Source: a bacterium
GTDB lineage: Bacteria > Bacillota > Bacilli > Lactobacillales > Streptococcaceae
NCBI GenBank assembly: GCA_905221345.1
Contig: CAJNCW010000003.1
Location: forward strand, 62,001 to 126,000
DNA: 64,000 nucleotides
Reading direction: 5' to 3'
Made by a program: the position numbers and the translations under genes. Positions within the stretch are counted from its first letter, which is position 1, and each line of letters begins with the position of its first letter. The notes beneath the pieces are model-generated. The model ran no database searches, was not told where the DNA came from, and was given only the letters and a program-made list of their open reading frames with translations. Of this stretch, positions 50,234-58,400 are shown in pieces.

Positions 50234-52933
50234 ATGAAAAAAACATATCGGAAAGACCTATTTCAGTCAGTGACGACTTCAAAAGGACGCTTTGTTTCTA
50301 TCTTAACCTTGATGATGCTGGGTTCTTTAGCCCTAGTTGGCCTCAAAGTAGCCAGTCCAAACATGGAACGTACGGCAGAAGATTATCTCCGTAAAGCCAA
50401 TACTCTGGATCTGGCCGTGATAGCTGATTATGGCTTGGACAAAGAAGACCAAGACGAACTAAAGACACTTCAAGGAGCAAGTGTTGAGTTTGGCTATATG
50501 GCAGATTTAACTGTTGAACATAGTGAAGATGCGGTTCGACTTTATTCCAATCCAGAGGGGATTTCAACCTTCCAAGTGACAGAAGGGCGACTGCCAGAGG
50601 CAGATGAGGAAATTGCTCTAGCCGATTTCTGGAAAGACCGCTATCAGATTGGGCAGACCATTACCTTTACTAAGAAAGAAGAAAAGTCCGTCCTAAAATC
50701 CCAAACTTTCACAATTACTGGATTTGTTCAGTCGGGTGAAATTCTTTCTAAAGAAGATTTAGGAAGTGCTAGTAGTGGAAATGGTAACCTAGCTGGCTAT
50801 GGAGTGATTTTACCCAGTCAGTTTGATTCAGATGTTTATAGTATTGCGCGTGTGCGCTATGATGATTTAAAAAATCTGAATGCTTTTTCATCAGACTATA
50901 AGAGAAAACGAACTCAACACCAGGAAGAGTTGCAAGACTTGCTGGAAGATAATGGTCAAAAAAGATTAGCAAGCATCAAATCAACTGGGCAAAAGAGCCT
51001 GAAAGAGGGCAAAGAACAGCTCCAAACTGCTGAAAGCAACCTTGAAAATGGCAAGAGTCAGTTAGAGCAGACCGAAAGTCACTTGAAAACGCAAGAAGAA
51101 CAAGCGACCGCTTTACCAGAACCACAAAAGAGTCAAGCCAAGGGACAGCTGACAAAAGCTAAGGAAGAATTGACGGCTAAAAAAGAAAAGCTGGCTCAGA
51201 CAGAGAGTGATCTATCTAAGGAAAAAGAGAAGCTTGAACAGCGTCAGAAAGAGCTTTATGAACTGGCAGAGCCGAAATACCACGTATACAATCGCCAAAC
51301 CATGCCAGGTGGTCAAGGCTACCTCATGTACAGCAATGCATCGTCAAGCATTCGTTCAGTCGGGAATATCTTCCCAGTGGTGCTTTATATGGTCGCGGCA
51401 ATGGTGACCTTTACAACGATGACTCGCTTTGTGGACGAAGAGCGTACCAATGCTGGTATTTTCAAGGCCTTGGGTTACCGGAATCAAGATATAGTTGCCA
51501 AGTTTGCTCTTTATGGTTTTCTTGCAGGAACTGTAGGCACTATCTTAGGAACACTTCTAGGACATTATCTCCTTGCAGGCGTGATTTCGGATGTTATAAC
51601 AGCTGGGATGGTCGTTGGAAAAAGTCAGGAGTATTTCTATTGGTCTTATAACCTCCTTGCCCTAGCCTTGAGTTGGGTATCCAGTGTTTTGCCGGCTTAT
51701 CTGGTAGCGCGGAGGGAACTACACGATGAAGCAGCCCAACTCTTACTTCCCAAACCTCCCGTTAAGGGATCAAAGATTTTGCTGGAGCGCCTGAGCTTTA
51801 TTTGGAGTCGTCTGAGCTTCACTCATAAGGTTACTGCGCGAAATATTTTCCGTTATAAGCAACGGATGTTGATGACCATTTTTGGAGTTGCAGGTTCAGT
51901 TGCTCTCTTATTTGCAGGTCTTGGCATTCAGTCTTCTGTAGGAGGAGTTTCCGAGCGCCAATTTGAACAAATCCAGCAATACCAGATGATTGTAGCGGAA
52001 AAGAGTAGTGCGAGTGAGCAAGAAAAAGCAGATCTAGAAAGTGCCTTGCAAGCGGAGTCTATCCATGCTTATCAAAAAATTTACTCTAAATCCATTGAAA
52101 AAGATTTCAAAGGAAAAGCAGGACTTCAAACCATCACCATGATGGTTACTAGTGGAGAAGATTTAAAGCCCTTTGTCACATTAGAGGAAAATGGGAAAGA
52201 GGTGCAGGTCACCGATGGAGCGGTCGTGAGTCAAAAACTAGCTCAACTAGCAGGGGTTACGGTTGGGGACAAGCTGGAGCTTGATGGGAAGGAAATCAAG
52301 GTCACGGCCATTTCTGAAAACTATGTCGGACACTTTATTTATCTCAACCGAGCGACTTATGAACAAGTCTATGGCACCAGTCCGCAAGACAATACCTACC
52401 TAGTAAAATTAAAAGATCCAACACCTTCCAATACGGAGAAAGAAGCAGCTATCTTTATGGAAAAGGCAGCTGTTTCTGGGGTAGTCCAAAATGCGACAGC
52501 CATCCATCTCTTTGAATCCGTGGCTAGTTCGCTCAATAAAACTATGGCAATCCTTGTCCTTGTCTCCGTTTTACTAGCCATTGTCATTCTCTACAATCTC
52601 ACTAACATCAATGTCGCAGAACGTATCCGTGAACTTTCCACCATCAAGGTTCTCGGTTTCCATAATAAAGAAGTGACCCTCTATATCTACCGCGAGACCA
52701 TGGTGTTGTCCCTTGTGGGGATTGCTCTCGGTTTGGTAGCTGGCCACTATTTACATCAATTTTTGATTCAAATGATTTCACCTGCCGCCATACTCTTTTA
52801 TCCTCAGGTCAGCTGGGAAGTCTATGCTCTTCCAATCGTCGCAGTGATTGTGATTTTGGCTTTACTGGGCGTCTTTGTCAATTACCACTTAAGAAAAGTG
52901 GATATGCTTGAAGCCCTGAAATCAGTAGAGTAA
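50234..52933 (+). CDS. FtsX-like ABC transporter permease with extracellular coiled coil
   Basis: An 899-residue permease with one helix near the N-terminus, three helices at about 385-505, and a second FtsX core near the C-terminus (about 770-895). Between the first helices lies a large outside domain with a strongly charged coiled coil at about residues 240-345 (KEGKEQLQTAESNLENGKS, KEKLAQTESDLSKEKEKL). MacB/FtsX-type transporters use such domains to move or regulate envelope proteins rather than pass small solutes. Partner ATPase is encoded directly upstream. The ATG at 50234 is chosen; earlier starts lie inside the ATPase gene. Confidence 0.9.
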   Translation: MKKTYRKDLFQSVTTSKGRFVSILTLMMLGSLALVGLKVASPNMERTAEDYLRKANTLDLAVIADYGLDKEDQDELKTLQGASVEFGYMADLTVEHSEDAVRLYSNPEGISTFQVTEGRLPEADEEIALADFWKDRYQIGQTITFTKKEEKSVLKSQTFTITGFVQSGEILSKEDLGSASSGNGNLAGYGVILPSQFDSDVYSIARVRYDDLKNLNAFSSDYKRKRTQHQEELQDLLEDNGQKRLASIKSTGQKSLKEGKEQLQTAESNLENGKSQLEQTESHLKTQEEQATALPEPQKSQAKGQLTKAKEELTAKKEKLAQTESDLSKEKEKLEQRQKELYELAEPKYHVYNRQTMPGGQGYLMYSNASSSIRSVGNIFPVVLYMVAAMVTFTTMTRFVDEERTNAGIFKALGYRNQDIVAKFALYGFLAGTVGTILGTLLGHYLLAGVISDVITAGMVVGKSQEYFYWSYNLLALALSWVSSVLPAYLVARRELHDEAAQLLLPKPPVKGSKILLERLSFIWSRLSFTHKVTARNIFRYKQRMLMTIFGVAGSVALLFAGLGIQSSVGGVSERQFEQIQQYQMIVAEKSSASEQEKADLESALQAESIHAYQKIYSKSIEKDFKGKAGLQTITMMVTSGEDLKPFVTLEENGKEVQVTDGAVVSQKLAQLAGVTVGDKLELDGKEIKVTAISENYVGHFIYLNRATYEQVYGTSPQDNTYLVKLKDPTPSNTEKEAAIFMEKAAVSGVVQNATAIHLFESVASSLNKTMAILVLVSVLLAIVILYNLTNINVAERIRELSTIKVLGFHNKEVTLYIYRETMVLSLVGIALGLVAGHYLHQFLIQMISPAAILFYPQVSWEVYALPIVAVIVILALLGVFVNYHLRKVDMLEALKSVE

Positions 52934-52958
52934 TTCACGGTTTTAAACAGTAAATCAG

Positions 52959-52987
52959 TTGACAAAGTCCCTGCTTCTTGGTAGAAT
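52959..52987 (+). promoter_or_regulatory. Promoter of rpsO
   Basis: TTGACA (52959-52964) and TAGAAT (52982-52987), 17-bp spacing, with an extended TGG in front of the -10. A strong promoter. Confidence 0.85.
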
Positions 52988-52994
52988 AAGAACT

Positions 52995-53077
52995 GTCGTA
53001 AAGACAAATAACTTCTTCTTGGTTACAGGCATGCCAACCTGTCACTCGGATGAAGCCAAATAAAAAGGAGAAACATC
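52995..53077 (+). promoter_or_regulatory. rpsO leader, possible S15-binding regulatory RNA
   Basis: About 80 bases of leader hold a hairpin GGTTACAGGCATGCCAACC-like fold (GGTT/AACC with ACAGG/CCTGT nearby) around 53020-53043. S15 represses its own mRNA in many bacteria through leader structure. The structure is seen, the regulation inferred. Confidence 0.4.
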
Positions 53078-53347
53078 ATGGCAATCTCAAAAGAGAAAAA
53101 AAATGAAATCATCGCACAATATGCACGTCACGAAGGTGATACAGGTTCAGTAGAGGTTCAAGTTGCTGTCCTTACTTGGGAAATCAACCACCTTAACGAG
53201 CACATCAAACAACACAAAAAAGACCACGCTACTTACCGTGGATTGATGAAGAAAATCGGTCGCCGTCGTAACTTGCTTGCATACTTGCGTAAAAACGACG
53301 TTAACCGTTACCGTGAGTTGATCAACTCTCTAGGACTTCGTCGTTAA
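53078..53347 (+). CDS. rpsO: 30S ribosomal protein S15
   Basis: An 89-residue primary 16S rRNA-binding protein. It has [37 protein letters not shown] and [12 protein letters not shown], all diagnostic. Length is exactly that of the family. SD AAAGGAG; strong codon bias. Confidence 0.98.
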   Translation: MAISKEKKNEIIAQYARHEGDTGSVEVQVAVLTWEINHLNEHIKQHKKDHATYRGLMKKIGRRRNLLAYLRKNDVNRYRELINSLGLRR

Positions 53348-53354
53348 TCTTGCG

Positions 53355-53443
53355 TCTAAAACGTTTCTATACTTCGTTGCCTTCGCCTCGATGTACCATC
53401 AGTACAATCTTCGGCTTTTCGCCTAGTCTATAAGCGTTTTATC
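53355..53443 (+). repeat. Imperfect inverted-repeat element after rpsO (copy 1)
   Basis: The ends TAAAACGTTTCTAT and ATAAGCGTTTTA are imperfect inverted repeats. Inside lies TTCGCCTCGATGTACC-ATCAGTACAATCTTCGG with a GTAC-GTAC palindromic core. The right half (53404-53441) recurs at 53795-53832. Confidence 0.6.
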
Positions 53444-53492
53444 CAGCAAGAAACATGATGCTAAGAGCGTCAAAAATCCGTATGAAAATAGA

Positions 53493-53528
53493 GAAACGAC
53501 ACAGTGTTCGATGAACACAAGGTGTTTC
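53493..53528 (+). other. Nested hairpin in the rpsO downstream region
   Basis: GTGTTC/GAACAC (53504-53518, loop GAT) sits inside GAAAC/GTTTC (53493-53528). It has no T tail directly, so it is not a simple terminator and may be part of a small RNA. Confidence 0.4.
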
Positions 53529-53544
53529 ATCTTTTTCACTAGGA

Positions 53545-53595
53545 TTTTAGCCCGAGCTCAAATTGGCTCTCTGACTTCAGAGGGCTTTTTGTTTT
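53545..53595 (+). terminator. Terminator-type repeat unit, copy 1
   Basis: TTTTAGCCCGAGCTCAAAT is followed by the stem GCTCTCTG/CAGAGGGC (53566-53585) and Ts. The whole unit recurs, with changes, at 53828-53876. Confidence 0.7.
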
Positions 53596-53641
53596 TATCC
53601 GCTTGCTTAGGCCGTATTCAATTGAGCATATCTTGATAATG

Positions 53642-53670
53642 AAGCTACTCTAAATTGGGTAGCTTTTTTA
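53642..53670 (+). terminator. Terminator-like hairpin
   Basis: AAGCTAC (53642-53648) pairs with GTAGCTT (53659-53665), followed by Ts. Confidence 0.65.
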
Positions 53671-53677
53671 CTTTTGT

Positions 53678-53725
53678 CGCCTTACCTCGATATACTTAAG
53701 TATAATCTTCGGTTACGGTTTCTAG
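53678..53725 (+). repeat. Diverged repeat copy with palindromic core TATACTTAAGTATA
   Basis: CGCCTTACCTCGATATACTT and the following AGTATAATCTTCGGTTACGG have the same order of parts (C-T-T-C/A-rich arm, palindrome, CTTCGG, CTAG) as the element at 53355 and, in reverse, as the RUP-like repeat at 63421. Confidence 0.5.
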
Positions 53726-53751
53726 CACTGTAAGGTAAAATAAACCAGAAT

Positions 53752-53776
53752 GATCTCCCTTCGGTGAGATTTTTTG
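53752..53776 (+). terminator. Terminator-like hairpin
   Basis: GATCTC with GAGAT around CCTTCGGT, followed by six Ts. Confidence 0.55.
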
Positions 53777-53794
53777 TTTCACTAAAAATTTTGT

Positions 53795-53832
53795 ACAATC
53801 TTCGGCTTGTCGCCTAGCTTATAAACGTTTTA
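53795..53832 (+). repeat. Right half of the 53355 element (copy 2)
   Basis: ACAATCTTCGGCTTGTCGCC and the following TAGCTTATAAACGTTTTA match 53404-53441 with four differences in 38 bases. Confidence 0.65.
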
Positions 53833-53876
53833 GCCCGGGCTCAAATCAGCTCCCTGATTTCAGGGAGCTTTTTCTA
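53828..53876 (+). terminator. Terminator-type repeat unit, copy 2
   Basis: TTTTAGCCCGGGCTCAAAT precedes the stem AGCTCCCTG/CAGGGAGCT (53848-53869) and Ts; a diverged copy of the unit at 53545. Confidence 0.75.
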
Positions 53877-53891
53877 TATATTTTTCTACCC

Positions 53892-53920
53892 TTGTTTATC
53901 TAATAAAAATATGGTATACT
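53892..53920 (+). promoter_or_regulatory. Promoter of the siderophore uptake cassette
   Basis: TTGTTT (53892-53897) and extended TGG-TATACT (53915-53920), 17-bp spacing. An AT-rich stretch follows (ATGAGAATTTTCTAAATTTT); iron-dependent operator not identified with certainty. Confidence 0.65.
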
Positions 53921-53969
53921 TTTTATGAGAATTTTCTAAATTTTTAAGATTCTATCAAAGGAGATTTGC

Positions 53970-55016
53970 ATGCTTTCCAAATTTTCTGGGAGTCGACAAG
54001 ACCTGCAATTTGTGTTACTGTTAGGTGTTTTGCTAGCTGTTTTAGGGATTTCGCTCTTTCTGGCTGTTTCTATGGGATCCGTTGCGATTGATCTAGGAGA
54101 TACCTATCGGATTATTTTGAGCAGGTTGGGTTTTCCTCTTGAGATAGGAGAGGTTTCCAAGTCCACTCTTGCCATTGTATGGAACATGAGGTTCCCCCGA
54201 GTATTGTTAGGCCTGATAGTAGGGGTTGGTCTTTCTATGTGTGGTAGCGTGATGCAGTCCACAGTGAACAATCCCATCGCAGAGCCCTATGTCTTAGGCA
54301 TCTCTGCGGGTGCAACTCTGGGTGCAACCTTGAGCATCATTCTTGGCTTAAAAGTGATGATTAGCCTTGGAGCTTTTCTTGGAGCTATTTTGGCAACAAT
54401 TGCTGTCCTCATCATTGCCTCTATGCAGGGCAGGATGACAACTTCCAGTCTGATCTTATCAGGAACGGTGGTTAATGCTCTCTTTCTAGCTTTTTCCAAC
54501 TTTATCATCTCTATTGGCGCTAATGCTGACAGTGTGATGACCATTAAGTTTTGGACCATGGGCTCGCTTGCTGGAACTACCTGGTCTGACTTAGTCCTGC
54601 CAACTATAGTAGTAGGAATGGCCTTTCTATTTTTCTCTACTCAGTATCGTGTTTTTAATGCGATGATGATGGGAGATGAGGCTGCTTTAACTTTGGGGAT
54701 TCCCTTACGCTTTTATTGGTATCTTTATGTGACCATGGTGGCTGTGCTGACAGCAGTCTTAGTGGCAACCTGTGGGATTATTGGATTTGTTGGTCTGATC
54801 ACTCCCCACTTAGCTCGAGGATTAGTAGGGACGAATTACAGGAGGCTTTTTCCTATTGCGACCTTACTGGGGGCCCTCTTTGTTGTCTGGGCAGATGTAC
54901 TTTCTCGTGTCATCATTCCAAATGCTGAGATGCCAATTGGTATTTTCACAGCCTTAGTAGGTGCTCCCTTCTTTATCTACATTGTTGGAGGTAGGCGAAG
55001 GGAGGTGAGGACCTGA
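53970..55016 (+). CDS. FecCD-family ferric-siderophore ABC permease
   Basis: A 348-residue permease with about nine or ten helices. RFPRVLLGLIVGVGLSMCG, NPIAEPYVLGISAGA and CGIIGFVGLITPHLAR are the diagnostic FecCD segments. Only one permease gene is present, so it would act as a homodimer. It opens a four-gene cassette (permease, ATPase, receptor, esterase). SD AAAGGAG. Confidence 0.93.
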   Translation: MLSKFSGSRQDLQFVLLLGVLLAVLGISLFLAVSMGSVAIDLGDTYRIILSRLGFPLEIGEVSKSTLAIVWNMRFPRVLLGLIVGVGLSMCGSVMQSTVNNPIAEPYVLGISAGATLGATLSIILGLKVMISLGAFLGAILATIAVLIIASMQGRMTTSSLILSGTVVNALFLAFSNFIISIGANADSVMTIKFWTMGSLAGTTWSDLVLPTIVVGMAFLFFSTQYRVFNAMMMGDEAALTLGIPLRFYWYLYVTMVAVLTAVLVATCGIIGFVGLITPHLARGLVGTNYRRLFPIATLLGALFVVWADVLSRVIIPNAEMPIGIFTALVGAPFFIYIVGGRRREVRT

Positions 55017-55017
55017 T

Positions 55018-55773
55018 ATGGACTTGATTTGTCAGGATGTCCACTTTGGACTGGGAGAGAAAAAAATCCTCAAAGGAGTTTCTCTTAAGGTTGAGGGGCA
55101 TCAATTTCATACGATACTAGGGCCAAATGGAAGTGGGAAAACCAGCTTGCTTAAACTCCTCTATCGTCAGGAAAAGGCGGACAAAGGCTTGATAAGCTTA
55201 GATGGAAAGCCACTAGAGCATTGGTCACTCAAAGAAACAGCCAAGCAAATGGCAGTTGTAACCCAGTTTAATCAATTGCAGTTTGATTGTACAGTTGAGG
55301 AAATCGTCTTGCTGGGAAGAACGCCTCACCTCTCTTTTTTACAGAAGGAAAAGGAAAGGGATTATACCATCGTTCAAGATGCTCTCGTCAAGGTGGATAT
55401 GCTTGAGAAGAAAACTCGTCTCTATTCATCTCTGTCAGGGGGAGAGAAACAGCGAGTCTTATTAGCACGCGCCTTGGCGCAAGAACCGACTCTCTTGCTC
55501 CTGGATGAACCTACCAATCACCTGGATATCAAGTACCAGTTAGACTTGCTGGCCATTGTGAAGAATCTCAAGGTCAATGTTCTAGCTGTCCTGCATGACA
55601 TTCAACTTGCTTGTCGCTATTCGGATTATCTCTATCTGATGAAAGAGGGAGAAATCCTTTACCAAGGGACTCCAAAGGAGACCATCACCCCAGAGTCATT
55701 GCAAACTGTATACGGAGTTCAAAGTCAGGTTACTTGGACCGAGGATCAGCAAGCCATGATTCATTATTTATAA
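55018..55773 (+). CDS. Ferric-siderophore ABC transporter ATPase (FecE type)
   Basis: A 251-residue ATPase one base after the permease. Walker A is GPNGSGKTS (about 34-42), signature LSGGEKQRVLLARA, Walker B LLLLDEPTNHLD, and the D-loop and switch VLHDIQLACRYSD. The long LKEG-type C-terminus is typical of FecE/FhuC. Energises iron-complex import. Confidence 0.93.
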   Translation: MDLICQDVHFGLGEKKILKGVSLKVEGHQFHTILGPNGSGKTSLLKLLYRQEKADKGLISLDGKPLEHWSLKETAKQMAVVTQFNQLQFDCTVEEIVLLGRTPHLSFLQKEKERDYTIVQDALVKVDMLEKKTRLYSSLSGGEKQRVLLARALAQEPTLLLLDEPTNHLDIKYQLDLLAIVKNLKVNVLAVLHDIQLACRYSDYLYLMKEGEILYQGTPKETITPESLQTVYGVQSQVTWTEDQQAMIHYL

Positions 55774-55792
55774 AAATGAAAAGGAAAACAAG

Positions 55793-56803
55793 ATGAAAAA
55801 AACACTAAGCATTTTACTCGTAACAGTAGCTACCCTAACCATGGCAGCTTGTGGCAACACTACTACAGAAAAAGCTACCACACAATCTAGCACAGAAACA
55901 AGTCAAAAGGCCAGCACAGAGACGACTTATCCGCTAACGGTCAAGACCTATGATGCTAAGGGAAATGAAGTCGAACAAGTCTTTGAGAAGGCACCTGAAA
56001 AAGTTATCACCAACAATCTTTCAACTACTGAAATTTTGTTGGAGTTAGGCTTGAAGGATAAAATTGCTGGCATGCTCAACCCTGACAATGCTGTGACGGA
56101 CAAATACAAGGACGCGATCGCGACGATTCCTCAAATCGGTGATAAAAAAATAGTCTCACAAGAGACAGTCCTTTCTTATGAACCAGATGCTGTGATGGGT
56201 CGAAACATGATGTTTTCTGAAAAATCCTTGGGGACAGTTAGCACTTGGAATGAAAACAAAATCCCAGTCTATACACAAAAAGCTTCTCTCTCAACAATTC
56301 AGCAAGATTTGGGAAATATTGTAGAAGATGTCAGAAATCTTGGAATGATTTTCAATGTTCAGGACAAGGCCAATGAATACGCAGCCCAGTTACAAGCTAA
56401 AATTGATGCTGTTAAGAAAGCAAATCCAGCAAGCCAAGGTGAAAAGAAAAAGGCTTTGATTATGGTTGCTTATAATGATGAAACCTTTGGTGCATACAAG
56501 TCTGCTTTGCAAGAAAGCTTGTTGAATCAACTTGGTTATACAAACGTTGCAACGGGAACATCAGGCTTGACCTTGGAAAATCTCGTGTCAATGGATCCTG
56601 AGTTGATTATCTATGTAACCAGCGACCGCAATAAAAAATTGGATGCCAACGCAGTAGAGTTGATGAAGAAAAATGCTGTTTTGGAAAATGTTCCTGCAAT
56701 TAAGAATCAAAAAATCATGACCATCTCTTACGATGAGTTGATGGACTATGGTCCAGCAGTGATTGATTCCCTTGAGAAAATCAATGACTTTATCAATAAA
56801 TAA
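55793..56803 (+). CDS. Ferric-siderophore binding lipoprotein (PF01497)
   Basis: A 336-residue lipoprotein; lipobox MAAC with Cys20. A Thr/Ser-rich linker of about 30 residues precedes the binding fold, which shows KVITNNLSTTEILLELGL, IGDKKIVSQETVLSYEPDAV and the long helix linking the lobes. PF01497 receptors bind siderophore-iron, haem or cobalamin; the esterase downstream favours a siderophore. The end of the gene overlaps the esterase start by 20 bases. Confidence 0.92.
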   Translation: MKKTLSILLVTVATLTMAACGNTTTEKATTQSSTETSQKASTETTYPLTVKTYDAKGNEVEQVFEKAPEKVITNNLSTTEILLELGLKDKIAGMLNPDNAVTDKYKDAIATIPQIGDKKIVSQETVLSYEPDAVMGRNMMFSEKSLGTVSTWNENKIPVYTQKASLSTIQQDLGNIVEDVRNLGMIFNVQDKANEYAAQLQAKIDAVKKANPASQGEKKKALIMVAYNDETFGAYKSALQESLLNQLGYTNVATGTSGLTLENLVSMDPELIIYVTSDRNKKLDANAVELMKKNAVLENVPAIKNQKIMTISYDELMDYGPAVIDSLEKINDFINK

Positions 56804-57476
56804 TGAGTTTGATTGGGAAGAAATTCAAGTCAAGATCAGCCTTCCTTCGACCTATGATCCCAATCAAACCTATCCAGCTATTCTCTTGAATGATGGAAAT
56901 TTGGATTTTCTGTCTTCCCTTTCAGAATCTGTGATTTTAGTGGGCTTGACCTCTAAAAATCGCCTAGATGACTACACTCCATGGAAGGCATCTGCTCTGA
57001 GAGATGGGGCTCCAGATTTTGGCGGTCAGGCAAATACCTATCATAGTCATTTATTTGGAGGTCTTTTAGACAAGTTGCAATCGCTTTATCGCCTGGATAA
57101 AAATCGCCTTGCTTATGGAGGATACTCACTAGGTGGTTTGGCGGCAGTATACAGTCTTTTCCATTTTGACAAAGTCTCCTGTATCTTCTCTATCTGCGGT
57201 TCCTTTTGGTATCCTGATTTTGTGACTTACTGCAAGGAAGAGACAATGAAAAATCTAGACTGTTTGCTGTATTTACAGAATGGCCAAACAGAAGGAGTCA
57301 ATCATACCAATCGCTTGGCTCAAGCACCAGTCTATGCTGAGCAGATTCATACCAGCCTTCAGCAACGCTATCCGACTGGTCAGTTTGTCTTTGATCCCTA
57401 TGGGCATCATGAGCAAGTGGCTGAGCGATTTCTAGCCTTTTCTAGCTGGTTGGCCCAAAAATGGAAAATCGAATAA
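56784..57476 (+). CDS. Alpha/beta-hydrolase esterase (PF00756), probable ferri-siderophore esterase
   Basis: A 230-residue cytoplasmic protein without signal peptide. The nucleophile elbow is GGYSLGG (G-x-S-x-G) near residue 115, and a histidine in YGHHEQVAERF near the end fits the triad. Such putative esterases include Fes, IroE and related enzymes that open trilactone or catecholate siderophores to release iron. The start at 56784 overlaps the receptor gene by 20 bases; a weak TTGAGAAA precedes it. Substrate is an inference from context. Terminator follows. Confidence 0.82.
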   Translation: MTLSINNEFDWEEIQVKISLPSTYDPNQTYPAILLNDGNLDFLSSLSESVILVGLTSKNRLDDYTPWKASALRDGAPDFGGQANTYHSHLFGGLLDKLQSLYRLDKNRLAYGGYSLGGLAAVYSLFHFDKVSCIFSICGSFWYPDFVTYCKEETMKNLDCLLYLQNGQTEGVNHTNRLAQAPVYAEQIHTSLQQRYPTGQFVFDPYGHHEQVAERFLAFSSWLAQKWKIE

Positions 57477-57481
57477 AAGAA

Positions 57482-57515
57482 TTATCCCTTGACTTTTGCC
57501 AAGGGATAATCGTAT
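57482..57515. terminator. Bidirectional terminator between the esterase and plsC
   Basis: TTATCCCTTG (57482-57491) pairs with CAAGGGATAA (57500-57509); Ts follow on the + side. Confidence 0.8.
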
Positions 57516-57518
57516 TTT

Positions 57519-58268
57519 TTAACCAAGAGCCTCTCTCTTCTTATCTGGATTCCAGAAAAAGCTTGCAATGAAGGTAAAGATAATTGTTAGGATACCAACA
57601 ATCACAGCAAGGATGAGGGCAGGAATACGGACAAACCACCAGAGTGGGTTTGGTTTTTTACCATTGTGCCATTGCCTGGTTTCCTCGTCCAAACGTTGGA
57701 ATTCTGCTTGGATACGGTCTGCAACCATTTCAATCCCTTCATCATTCATTTTCTTGATATCTGAGATATCGATAGGATTTCCAAAGTTCATATCCACACG
57801 TTCACGGCTTATCAAGCCTTTCAAGGTCATAGGACCTGTGTAGGTAACCGGCATGATACGAACCTTAGCCATTTTAGCAATCAAGGCAACTCCACCCTTG
57901 ACATCATTTGAGTGACGGCTCCCACTTGGAAACATGATGAGAGAGCGGTCGCTTTTTTTGAGGACGTTGATAGGGTACTTGATGGCAGAAGCGCTAGGTT
58001 TTTCCCGGTCGATAGGAAAGGCGCCACACATACGGATCCACCAGCCAAAGATGCGGTTGTTAAACAGCTCTTTTTTTGCCATAAAGATGAACTGTTTTGG
58101 CTTGGTCGCAAAGGCCATGTAAACAGGATCCCACCAGGTACGGTGAGGTGCGACGAGGATATAGTTTTCGTCCCGGCTAGGGATTTTATCAGTATTGTGA
58201 TAGTGGGCATTGCCATTGATGGACCACAAGATCAGCATGACTAGTCCACGTAAATAAGTATAAAACAT
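57519..58268 (-). CDS. plsC: 1-acyl-sn-glycerol-3-phosphate acyltransferase
   Basis: Adds the second acyl chain to make phosphatidic acid. 249 residues with the catalytic HX4D in APHRTWWDP, the FPSGSRH motif (acyl-acceptor binding) and an R/D-rich segment FPIDREKP. A C-terminal helix (about 220-245) suggests membrane anchoring. I start at MFYTYLRG (58268), with GGAGAT upstream. A 15-codon longer frame exists but has no SD. Confidence 0.9.
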   Translation of the reverse strand: MFYTYLRGLVMLILWSINGNAHYHNTDKIPSRDENYILVAPHRTWWDPVYMAFATKPKQFIFMAKKELFNNRIFGWWIRMCGAFPIDREKPSASAIKYPINVLKKSDRSLIMFPSGSRHSNDVKGGVALIAKMAKVRIMPVTYTGPMTLKGLISRERVDMNFGNPIDISDIKKMNDEGIEMVADRIQAEFQRLDEETRQWHNGKKPNPLWWFVRIPALILAVIVGILTIIFTFIASFFWNPDKKREALG

Positions 58269-58400
58269 GAGATCTCCTTCGATTGTATTGCTTTTATTAT
58301 TATACCTTATCAAAAGACTGCTGGCAAACTTTTTCAGTTATCAGCCAACAGTTTTAGATGGGATTAGAATTCTTTTAAAAAAAATGATATGATAGAATTT

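Noticed and set aside
53930..53956. Possible CiaR-type direct repeat before the siderophore cassette
   Set aside because: Only one half-site-like TTTAAG is present; the second copy at the required 11-base distance is missing.
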